From Lachnospiraceae bacterium (GTDB taxonomy: Bacteria; Bacillota; Clostridia; Lachnospirales; Lachnospiraceae), in the NCBI GenBank assembly GCA_003520205.1, contig DOVG01000006.1, positions 1 through 29,639 of the forward strand: a stretch of 29,639 nt of DNA. Reading direction: 5' to 3'. This document shows positions 6,616 through 13,900 of the stretch, piece after piece. The notes under the pieces are model-generated. The model saw only the letters and a list, made by a program, of their open reading frames with translations. It made no database searches and was not told the DNA's origin. The position numbers and the translations under genes are program-made. The first letter of the stretch is position 1; each line of letters begins with the position of its first letter.

Positions 6616-7662
6616 ATGAAGAAAAAGAATATCATTAATCTAATAAAGTATCATGTAGAGAATAATGAAGCCGGTTTTAGAAATGAAGCCTTTGAGGTTG
6701 CTAACGATTTTGATCAAAGTGGAGATGTTCAGCTTGCTGAATATATAACATCGTTACTTTCAAGTGCTGATTTGTTTGTGCCTCAAATGAATTATAATAA
6801 TACAGATTTTTTTCAGAAAATACCATCATCATCTGATACATTATGGCTATCTGATGAGATTACTCAGGATTTGTTCGGAATAGTAAATGCTATTTCACAT
6901 AAGGCTGGTGTGAATAAGTTTTTGTTTCAAGGAGCGCCAGGAACGGGTAAGACTGAGGCAGTAAAGCAACTTGCAAGAATCCTTGATAGAGAAATATATA
7001 TGGTCGATTTTAATTTTATTATCGACAGTAAACTTGGACAGACACAAAAGAATATATCTGAGCTTTTTCAGGAGATAAATGGATTTGGATATCCTGATAA
7101 GGTAATTATATTATTTGATGAATTAGATGCCGTCGCACTTGACAGAACCAATACAAATGATGTGAGAGAGATGGGGCGAGCTGTAACATCAATTCTTAAA
7201 GGCTTGGATATGCTGGATGACAGAATACTTCTGATTGCAACTACTAATTTGTTTAAGAATTTTGACAAGGCAATAATCAGACGATTTGATGCGGTTATTG
7301 ATTTTAACAGATATTCGAGAGAGGATTTAATTAGTGTTGCAGAAGCTTTACTGGATCAATATTTAAAATTGTTTGATATAAAAACAAAAAATAAAAGGTT
7401 ATTCAGAAAAATAATTGAAATGTATGAAACTATTCCTTATCCGGGTGATCTTAGAAATCTTATAAAAAGTTCAGTGGCATTCAGTGATGTTGAGGATAAT
7501 ATGGATTATTTCAAAAGAATATATTCAACTATTACAGGGCGAAAACCAGATGACATTATGCGGCTTAATTCTGAAGGCTTTTCTGTTAGAGAAATTGAGA
7601 TGTTAACACATGTTTCAAAAAGTACTGTTTCACGAGTTCTGAAAGGGGATTCGAATGAATAA
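6616..7662 (+). CDS. ietA: AAA+ ATPase of an IetAS-like defence/toxin-antitoxin pair
   Basis: This is an AAA+ ATPase paired with a subtilisin-like protease, the arrangement of IetA-IetS, described as a toxin-antitoxin module and later counted among antiphage systems. In the 348-aa product Walker A is GAPGTGKT (106-113), Walker B IILFDELD (164-171), sensor 1 lies in LLIATTN, and an arginine finger candidate in AIIRRFD. The C-terminal 40 residues form a helix-turn-helix (IMRLNSEGFSVREIEMLTHV, then SKSTVSRVLKG), an addition that could bind the direct repeats at the promoter. I prefer ATG 6616 with AGGTGA upstream over a GTG at 6607. The gene overlaps ietS by 8 bp, so translation is coupled. The symbol rests on gene pairing and motifs only. 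Confidence 0.78.
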   Translation: MKKKNIINLIKYHVENNEAGFRNEAFEVANDFDQSGDVQLAEYITSLLSSADLFVPQMNYNNTDFFQKIPSSSDTLWLSDEITQDLFGIVNAISHKAGVNKFLFQGAPGTGKTEAVKQLARILDREIYMVDFNFIIDSKLGQTQKNISELFQEINGFGYPDKVIILFDELDAVALDRTNTNDVREMGRAVTSILKGLDMLDDRILLIATTNLFKNFDKAIIRRFDAVIDFNRYSREDLISVAEALLDQYLKLFDIKTKNKRLFRKIIEMYETIPYPGDLRNLIKSSVAFSDVEDNMDYFKRIYSTITGRKPDDIMRLNSEGFSVREIEMLTHVSKSTVSRVLKGDSNE

Positions 7663-9874
7663 TATTTTACAGTTAAAGGGACAAATAAATCATAGACCTA
7701 ATAGTAACCGTCCAGGACCTATTAATCTTCCTAAGAGTGGATTTGTAGAAGCTGATAAAATAATGAGGCTAAAAAAAGAGCTTGAAAGTATTTTATTGTT
7801 CTGGCAGAGGGATAAGAGAATTGAAGGCGCATTGATTAGTGTTCACTATATTTTTGTTGTTGCAAAGAGCAATAGATTAAAAGTTTTATTAGGAGAAAAA
7901 GGTAAAAATCCTAATGCATCAATAAGAGGTGCCAAGTTTGAAGGTGCTAAGGGTGATGAAAAGCACGTATTTACATATTATAATTCAATTGAAGCGCTTG
8001 AAAGGTCGATAGAGATTCTTGATTCATGCTATGATACACTGCAAAAATCATATGGTGGAAGGATAGATTATAACGATATAGAAAATATTAATAAGAGCAA
8101 GAAGGATATTGGAAAACTGAAAAAAACTGCATTTGTAAAAGCGGTAGTTGATGCTTACTGGGTGAGTAGTTTTGAAATAGATAAGGCAGATTTGCTGGAT
8201 GTAGAACAAGCTGCAGTTACGTTGTATAAGACTAAGATTCCTGCGAAAAATATTTTAAAGATGGTTGGTATAGATTCTAATAGTGTAGTAATGATAGATG
8301 ATGCTACTGTAGTTCTCAAAAAAGAACAATTGGAATTGTTGCATAATAGTATGCCTTATATGATTGCTGCTCAGATATATGATTTTTCAAAGGCTGATTA
8401 TAATGCGGTAGTAGCGGAAGAAGACATAATTACTATTCCAAATCCTGCAAATGAGCCGATTGTCGGTGTGATTGATACTCATTTTGATGACAGTGTTTAT
8501 TTCTCAAAATGGGTAGATTACAGGAATTGTCTTGTGGAAGAAATACCTATAGGAACTGATGACAAAAAACATGGCACTGCAGTCTCATCTATTATTGTGG
8601 ATGGTCCTTCATTTAATCCAGAGCTGGAGGATAACTGTGGACGTTTCAGAGTAAGACATTTTGGGGTTGCTCTTCAGAAAGGTTTTTATTTTGTAACTGT
8701 TATAAAAATGATTAGGGATATTGTAGCTGCGAATAGAGACATAAAGGTGTGGAATTTATCTTTAGGCTCACCGATTGAGATTGAACCTAATTTTATATCT
8801 CCGGCTGCTGCAGAACTGGATAGAATACAGTATGAGTATGATGTTATCTTTATTGTAGCAGGAACAAATAATAAGGGTGATAATAAGAATATGAAGATAG
8901 GATCACCTGCGGATTCGCTGAATTCCTTGGTTGTTAATTCGGTAGACTTTAATAATAAATCGGCAAGTTACTCCAGAAAAGGACCGGTACTAAGCTTTTT
9001 CTATAAACCTGATATATCATATTATGGTGGTGATACAGATAAGAAAATCAAGGTATGTGATCCTACAGGTGAGGCATTTGTTTCAGGGACATCCTTTGCT
9101 GCTCCATGGATTACAAGGAAGATGGCATATCTGATACATATTATGGGCTTCAGCAGAGAAGTTGCGAAGGCACTGATTATTGATTCGGCAGCAGGATGGA
9201 ATCGTAAAGATATTAATTCTGACAAAATGGGGTATGGCATTGTTCCAATAAAGATAGAGGATATTCTTACATCACAGAATAACGAAATAAAGTTTTATAT
9301 TAACGGAACAGCTGAAGAATATGAGACATTTACTTATAATATTCCTGTTCCTCGTGATGATAAGGGGTTTCCGTACTTTGCAAAGGCAACATTGGTATAT
9401 TTTCCTAAATGTGATAGGAATCAAGGTGTAGACTATACAAGTACAGAATTGGATATTCATTTTGGACGAATAATGGAAAAGGATGGTAAGGCAACTATCA
9501 AGTCAATTGATAATAATATACAGGCTGAAGGTGATTTTGTGGCTTTGTACGAAGCGAAAATGAGACAGATCTACCGTAAATGGGATAATGTTAAGCATAT
9601 CGCTGAGAAGGTTAGAGATAATGGTAAAGCAAAAAAACAGTATGAGTCGGGACTATGGGGGCTGAGCATTAAAAGCAAGGATAGATCTGATTCAAGTACT
9701 GATAGAAGTCTTCAGTTTGGTGTTGTAATTACATTATCTGAAATGAATGGAGTCAATAGGATTAGTGAATTTATAAAGCTTTGTATGATGAGAAACTGGA
9801 TTGTCAATACTGTGGATATTCAGAATAGAATTGATATATATAATCTGGCGGAAGAAGATATCATATTGGAATAG
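7655..9874 (+). CDS. ietS: Subtilisin-like S8 serine protease of an IetAS-like pair
   Basis: The 739-aa protein carries a complete S8 catalytic triad: Asp274 in VGVIDTHF, His306 in KKHGTAVSS, and Ser480 in FVSGTSFAAPW. An oxyanion Asn lies in the VAGTNN segment (about 402-406), where the usual AAGN is altered. About 260 residues precede the protease domain and about 250 follow it, both without a recognised motif. There is no signal peptide, so it should be a cytoplasmic protease, unlike secreted subtilisins. GAAAGGGG precedes ATG 7655, which overlaps the end of ietA. In the IetAS model the protease is the toxic effector restrained by the ATPase; here that is inference. It could be degrading host or phage proteins on infection. 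Confidence 0.82.
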   Translation: MNNILQLKGQINHRPNSNRPGPINLPKSGFVEADKIMRLKKELESILLFWQRDKRIEGALISVHYIFVVAKSNRLKVLLGEKGKNPNASIRGAKFEGAKGDEKHVFTYYNSIEALERSIEILDSCYDTLQKSYGGRIDYNDIENINKSKKDIGKLKKTAFVKAVVDAYWVSSFEIDKADLLDVEQAAVTLYKTKIPAKNILKMVGIDSNSVVMIDDATVVLKKEQLELLHNSMPYMIAAQIYDFSKADYNAVVAEEDIITIPNPANEPIVGVIDTHFDDSVYFSKWVDYRNCLVEEIPIGTDDKKHGTAVSSIIVDGPSFNPELEDNCGRFRVRHFGVALQKGFYFVTVIKMIRDIVAANRDIKVWNLSLGSPIEIEPNFISPAAAELDRIQYEYDVIFIVAGTNNKGDNKNMKIGSPADSLNSLVVNSVDFNNKSASYSRKGPVLSFFYKPDISYYGGDTDKKIKVCDPTGEAFVSGTSFAAPWITRKMAYLIHIMGFSREVAKALIIDSAAGWNRKDINSDKMGYGIVPIKIEDILTSQNNEIKFYINGTAEEYETFTYNIPVPRDDKGFPYFAKATLVYFPKCDRNQGVDYTSTELDIHFGRIMEKDGKATIKSIDNNIQAEGDFVALYEAKMRQIYRKWDNVKHIAEKVRDNGKAKKQYESGLWGLSIKSKDRSDSSTDRSLQFGVVITLSEMNGVNRISEFIKLCMMRNWIVNTVDIQNRIDIYNLAEEDIILE

Positions 9875-9944
9875 TTATATGAGAAATAATAGCTTTGTAT
9901 CATAAGCTTTTATTAAAAATTACAACGAAGGAGGTGGTGTTCTT

Positions 9945-10037
9945 ATGAAAGTAATAAAAAAGCACTATATAGATAGCGCTAACTACCTATATAGTGCAAG
10001 TCGAGTGTTTCTACTCGAACCTAAGCATTTATTATAG
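9945..10037 (+). CDS. Short leader-like ORF (30 codons) ahead of the DUF4417 operon
   Basis: ATG 9945 has a strong ribosome binding site, GGAGGTGGTG (9930-9939). It encodes MKVIKKHYIDSANYLYSASR followed by VFLLEPKHLL and a TAG. The coding bases also form two perfect hairpins (9962-9997 and 10001-10018). A related segment starting at 10072, in another frame and without a start codon, reads VRVLLFEPKQF, so part of the unit is duplicated. The combination of a strong initiation site, a short peptide and overlapping secondary structure resembles the leader peptides of translational attenuators such as erm leaders. It may instead be a duplicated fragment whose coding frame is incidental. Confidence 0.5.
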   Translation: MKVIKKHYIDSANYLYSASRVFLLEPKHLL

Positions 10038-10176
10038 TAACAAAAAACAGACTAAGTTTCAACTATTTAATCAAGTTCGAGTGCTTCTATTTGAACCTAA
10101 GCAATTCATATTAAGCCTCGAACGGAACCTCTGGGGATAGTCTGATCTTCTCCAGTTGTAACCTCAGAAAGGAGGT
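9962..10176 (+). promoter_or_regulatory. Structured leader that can sequester the DUF4417 Shine-Dalgarno
   Basis: Five stems occur in order. A: GCACTATATAG/CTATATAGTGC (9962-9997). B: TCGAGT/ACTCGA (10001-10018). C: GTTCGAGT/ATTTGAAC (10075-10096), matching B but with G-U pairs where B has G-C. D: CTGGGGA/TCTCCAG (10131-10155). E: ACCTC/GAGGT (10161-10176), which masks AGGAGGT, the ribosome binding site of ATG 10183. A second AACCTC at 10126-10131 could replace the one in E, giving alternative folds. This explains the 308-bp gap between ietS and the DUF4417 gene. Confidence 0.55.
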
Positions 10177-10182
10177 CTTAAT

Positions 10183-10851
10183 ATGAGTAGAATTAATAGT
10201 AAAAGATCTAATTGTAAAGATGTATTTAATGCTTTTTTGGTGTGTATGGCGAGCTTTGCTGGACTGTTTGAATTCCCAGTAATTGCACCAACATATCAGA
10301 TACCTAATCGGCTGATTCCATTTTCTAAAGCTGTATCCTCCAAGGATTATAATTGCTGGATACACTTTTATGAGGATGATTATCTATTCGAACGTTTGTG
10401 GCGTAATCCCCAACGATATCTAGAGCTGCTACGTAAGTTCAATGGTATTATATTACCGGATTTTAGTCTCTATCGGGACATGCCTTTAGTCATGCAGCTG
10501 TGGAATATATACAGAAGCAGAGCTATAGGTGCCTGGCTTCAAACGAATGGTATTATGGTAATTCCAAATATTCGTTATGGTGACAGACGTACATATAAAT
10601 GCTGCTCAGACGGTATATCTAAGGGATGCGTAATAGCTATTGGTACACATGGTACAATAAAGAACAGAATTGATAGAAAGATTTTTATAGATGGTCTAGA
10701 CGTAGTTATCAACCATTTGAATCCGAAAGCCATAATTGTATATGGCGCTGCTCCGGATTATATCTTTAAGAAGTATAGAGATTCTGGAATAGAGATATAC
10801 AGCTTTATAAGTGATTATGGTGCCTCAATTAAGAAAAAGGAGGTATCATAA
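10183..10851 (+). CDS. DUF4417 domain-containing protein
   Basis: The 222-aa protein matches DUF4417, a family of unknown function found in Firmicutes mobile elements. Characteristic stretches are PDFSLYRDMPLVMQLWNIYR, RAIGAWLQTNGIMVIPNIRYGD, CVIAIGTHG and IIVYGAAPDYIF; the order of conserved Asp, Tyr, Arg and Asn residues suggests an enzyme-like alpha/beta fold. There is no signal peptide; the hydrophobic patch at about 16-28 is short. AAAGGAGGT precedes ATG 10183 but lies in a hairpin. The stop codon shares one base with the ATG of the next gene, so the two are translationally coupled. Its strict coupling to a small toxin-like gene suggests a partner or modifier role, which is inference. 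Confidence 0.8.
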   Translation: MSRINSKRSNCKDVFNAFLVCMASFAGLFEFPVIAPTYQIPNRLIPFSKAVSSKDYNCWIHFYEDDYLFERLWRNPQRYLELLRKFNGIILPDFSLYRDMPLVMQLWNIYRSRAIGAWLQTNGIMVIPNIRYGDRRTYKCCSDGISKGCVIAIGTHGTIKNRIDRKIFIDGLDVVINHLNPKAIIVYGAAPDYIFKKYRDSGIEIYSFISDYGASIKKKEVS

Positions 10852-11324
10852 TGGGAACTGGTTATCATGGGGGCTTTGGCAATACATTAGGCTCCCGAAA
10901 AATTGATGTTGTCAGTGCATCTTCAGCCTTTGTAGGTAAAGGTGAAGGGGAATCCTTAAAAAATGCTACAAAGTGGATAAAAGAAGAACCTGGTTTTACA
11001 GATGTAGCTATCCATGGTACTGCGGAAAAAGTTAAAATAATGCATAATGGGAATTGGGTACTTCTTGATCAAAGAAGGTTAGCAACATTATTAAAAAAGG
11101 ATTCTGGTTATAAATCAGGTGCAATAAGACTGCTATCTTGTGGAACCGGCAAGCTTGACGAGGGATTTGCTCAGAATCTTGCAAACAAGATGGGTGTTAA
11201 GGTTAAGGCACCAACAGATACTTTATGGATATATTCAAACGGTAAAATGGTTATTGGTCCAACAATGTATAAGAATACAGGAAAATGGAAGACATTTTAT
11301 CCTAAGAAGAAAGGCAGGTCATAA
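10851..11324 (+). CDS. Putative small toxin with caspase-like His/Cys signature
   Basis: The 157-aa product starts with a Gly-rich segment (MGTGYHGGFGNTLGS) like the linkers that precede toxin domains in polymorphic toxins. It then has a small domain with VAIHGTAEK (His55) and IRLLSCGTG (Cys97), followed by FAQNLANKMGVKVKAPTDTL. A His at the end of one strand and a Cys after a hydrophobic strand and Ser, followed by an alpha-helix with an LA pair, is the pattern of caspase-fold peptidases, including the CPD and DUF4347-like domains of polymorphic toxins. The tail is basic (PKKKGRS). It has no secretion signal. Stop-start overlap with DUF4417 and a 2-bp gap to the next gene indicate one operon. 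Protease activity is inferred, not shown. Confidence 0.6.
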   Translation: MGTGYHGGFGNTLGSRKIDVVSASSAFVGKGEGESLKNATKWIKEEPGFTDVAIHGTAEKVKIMHNGNWVLLDQRRLATLLKKDSGYKSGAIRLLSCGTGKLDEGFAQNLANKMGVKVKAPTDTLWIYSNGKMVIGPTMYKNTGKWKTFYPKKKGRS

Positions 11325-11326
11325 GT

Positions 11327-11719
11327 ATGGATTTAATTAGAAAAGGCTATTTTAAGGAAATGCCTCATGGTTTAGATTCTGATCCAAGTATTAAGGATTA
11401 TATTAATTATTCTTATGATAAAGATTACAAGGATAATATATGTAATTATCTGGAAACGGGTATTCCTGTCGCAATATGTGCAGGAACAGTTGAGGATGTA
11501 ATTGATCCTTCATCAGGTAATGCGGGTGTGCCATCGTCATATACTGATGGTACATGGATATGGCCGGGAGATCTCGTATATTATGTAAGAAAATATAATC
11601 TGAAATTAGATGAAGAATTTACTGATACCATGAGTAATAATGAGTGGACTATTCCTATCAAGGAAGAGGATGTTGATTTAGATAATCTCTCTGTTGATGG
11701 GGAAAAGTTGTTTGATTAA
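11327..11719 (+). CDS. Putative immunity protein for the upstream toxin-like gene
   Basis: The 130-aa product is strongly acidic, cytoplasmic and compact, like many toxin immunity proteins. It contains ICAGTVEDVIDPSSG and the aromatic stretch SYTDGTWIWPGDLVYYVRKY, and ends in an Asp/Glu-rich tail (IKEEDVDLDNLSVDGEKLFD). It begins 2 bp after the putative toxin and is followed by a terminator-like hairpin, so it closes the DUF4417 operon. The position directly after a toxin-like gene and the acidic charge opposite to the toxin's basic tail are the main arguments. I do not recognise a named Imm family with certainty. The ribosome binding site is weak (AGGCAGG inside the previous gene). Confidence 0.6.
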   Translation: MDLIRKGYFKEMPHGLDSDPSIKDYINYSYDKDYKDNICNYLETGIPVAICAGTVEDVIDPSSGNAGVPSSYTDGTWIWPGDLVYYVRKYNLKLDEEFTDTMSNNEWTIPIKEEDVDLDNLSVDGEKLFD

Positions 11720-11731
11720 GTGATATAATAT

Positions 11732-11763
11732 AAAGGGCATTCGTGATTTTAAGAATGCCCTTT
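11732..11763. terminator. Hairpin closing the DUF4417 operon
   Basis: AAAGGGCATTC (11732-11742) pairs perfectly with GAATGCCCTTT (11753-11763) around a 10-nt loop. The following T tract is short, so termination may be partial. It separates the operon from mod, whose AGGAGG lies about 20 bp further on. Confidence 0.65.
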
Positions 11764-11794
11764 ATGAGGTTATATTTGATCAGGAGGACGGATA

Positions 11795-13897
11795 ATGGCT
11801 GTTTTACAGGATTTGATAGGACAGATTGAAGATGTGGCTCTGCGTGAGCGTATTCTATCTGAAGCTAATAAGCTACTTAAGCAAAAGAAATTTGGACTAG
11901 TATTTGAAGAACATCTGCCGGAATGTACACCGCTTTATGATATTCCTATCCGTGTTGGACAGACAGTTGCAGCCAAGACAGGTTATGTCAGCGATATATA
12001 TGAGGTTCTAAAGATAGAGGGGGATGATGTACTTTGTGACCGCAAGGAAACACATGACGAAACAATTTTCAAGATGGACGAGCTTGTTGCGGTAGCTGAA
12101 TTTGGCGAGCCGATATATCCATACCTGAAGCCGATGGGAGAAGTGTGTAATGCTCCCGACAGCGACCTCTGGCATACACTGATTGAAGCAGATAATTATC
12201 ATGCACTTCAGCTTCTGGAGTATCTTTATGCCGGAAAGGTGGACTGTATCTATATCGATCCACCGTACAATACCGGAGCGAGGGACTGGAAGTATAACAA
12301 CGATTATGTTGATGGTAGCGACACCTATCGTCATAGCAAGTGGCTGTCCATGATGGAAAAGAGACTGAAAATTGCGAAAAAATTATTGAATCCACAAGAC
12401 TCAGTTCTTATTGTTACGATTGATGAAAAAGAGTACCTGCATCTTGGGTGTTTGTTGGAGGAATTATTTCCAGAAGCAAGTATACAGATGATTACGGATG
12501 TTATAAATGCGAAAGGTGTGGCAAGAATAAATCAGTTTTCACGGGTTGAAGAGTATATTTATTTCGTTCAGATGGGAAACGCAAAACCTGCTCTCGTAAA
12601 TGATAGTATGCTTGATTTTGAAATGACGGGAAATTACAAACAAAGTGCAGGTGATTCTATACCTTGGGCTCGAATGCTACGAAGAGGTAGCAATTCTCAT
12701 AGGGAACATTCGGAAAATTGTTTTTATCCGATTTTTGTAAATGAAGATAAAGAAATAATTGAATCAGTAGGCTACCCTCCGGGAAAAGGAAATAGTCGTG
12801 AAGTAATAGAAGTTCCTAATGGATGCGTTGCCGTTTGGCCAATGCACGCAGATGGAATAGAAGGTTGCTGGCAATTGAGCAGACCAAAATTTGTTCAGGC
12901 GTTGCAAGATGGAACAGCAAAACTTGGAAGAAAAAATAAACTGGGACAATGGTCTATAAATTATTTAAACCAGGGTCTTATTAAAGAAATTGAGGATGGT
13001 AGTGTCACAATTACAGGAAAAGATGAAAAGGGAGCTGTACTACTTGAAAGAAAAACAGATAAACTAAATTCAGCTAAATCGGTATGGAATAGAAAATCAC
13101 ATGATGCAAGTTTATATGGATCAGTATTACTGTCTTCCATCATTGGTAAGAGATTTTCTTATCCGAAATCAATTTATTCGGAATGCGATCCGATTAAGTT
13201 TTTTGTTGCAAATAAGCCAGATGCTGTAATCGTTGATTTTTTTGCTGGTTCGGGTACGACGCTTCATGCAGTAAACCTGCTTAATGCTGAAGATGGCGGA
13301 CATCGCCGATGTATTATGGTTACGAATAACGAAGTATCAGATAATGAAGCTAAATTGTTACAGAAACAGGGCTTTAAACCTGGTGATGAGGAATGGGAGA
13401 AGCTTGGCATTGCCCGTTATGTTACATGGCCTCGCACGGTATGCAGTATTGAAGGGCATGATGTGAATGGAAAGCCACTTAAAGGAAATTATTTCGGTAG
13501 CGATATTCCGATGTCGGAAGGACTTAAGGCGAATGCTATCTATTTCAAACTTGGATTTCTTGATAAGACAATGGTTGCCCTTGGTGCACAGTTTAAGGAA
13601 CTGCTCTCCGTTCTTTGGATGAAGTCAGGCTGTATCGGTAAATGTCCGATGTTGAAATCAGATAACTTGCCGGATATGGTTATATACCCGGAGAATAAAT
13701 TTGCTGTGCTTATTAATGAAATGTCCTATGCTGCTTTCGAGAAGGAGCTTAGCATACATCCGGAGATAAATACAGTCTTTATAATCACAGATTCTGTGGG
13801 TGCATATAGAGAGATGGTGAGGGACATGGAGGATAAGACCACCTACCAGCTTTACAGAGATTATCTGGATAATTTCAGGATTAATACAGGGAGGTAA
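11795..13897 (+). CDS. mod: Type III restriction-modification methyltransferase (Mod), N6-adenine
   Basis: Mod recognises the DNA target and transfers a methyl group from S-adenosylmethionine to adenine N6. It also guides Res to unmodified sites. In the 700-aa product the catalytic DPPYNTG (155-161) precedes the SAM-binding FAGSGTT (483-489), the beta-class order expected for Mod. The segment between them, about residues 230-470, should include the target recognition domain. By eye it is more AT-rich and uses more AAA and ATA than the two ends, suggesting domain replacement. AGGAGG precedes ATG 11795. The stop lies inside the ribosome binding site of res, three bases before its ATG, so Mod and Res are co-translated. 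The frame is intact and the system looks functional. No simple-sequence repeat for phase variation is seen. Confidence 0.92.
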   Translation: MAVLQDLIGQIEDVALRERILSEANKLLKQKKFGLVFEEHLPECTPLYDIPIRVGQTVAAKTGYVSDIYEVLKIEGDDVLCDRKETHDETIFKMDELVAVAEFGEPIYPYLKPMGEVCNAPDSDLWHTLIEADNYHALQLLEYLYAGKVDCIYIDPPYNTGARDWKYNNDYVDGSDTYRHSKWLSMMEKRLKIAKKLLNPQDSVLIVTIDEKEYLHLGCLLEELFPEASIQMITDVINAKGVARINQFSRVEEYIYFVQMGNAKPALVNDSMLDFEMTGNYKQSAGDSIPWARMLRRGSNSHREHSENCFYPIFVNEDKEIIESVGYPPGKGNSREVIEVPNGCVAVWPMHADGIEGCWQLSRPKFVQALQDGTAKLGRKNKLGQWSINYLNQGLIKEIEDGSVTITGKDEKGAVLLERKTDKLNSAKSVWNRKSHDASLYGSVLLSSIIGKRFSYPKSIYSECDPIKFFVANKPDAVIVDFFAGSGTTLHAVNLLNAEDGGHRRCIMVTNNEVSDNEAKLLQKQGFKPGDEEWEKLGIARYVTWPRTVCSIEGHDVNGKPLKGNYFGSDIPMSEGLKANAIYFKLGFLDKTMVALGAQFKELLSVLWMKSGCIGKCPMLKSDNLPDMVIYPENKFAVLINEMSYAAFEKELSIHPEINTVFIITDSVGAYREMVRDMEDKTTYQLYRDYLDNFRINTGR

Positions 13898-13900
13898 CAC

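Noticed and set aside
9962..10096. CRISPR array or type III toxin-antitoxin RNA repeats
   Set aside because: There are only two related units, imperfect and 75 bp apart, with no cas genes, and the downstream gene is DUF4417 rather than a ToxN-like endoribonuclease.
10111..10365. Minus-strand 84-codon ORF opposite the DUF4417 start
   Set aside because: It has no ribosome binding site, overlaps a clear gene antisense and has no family features.
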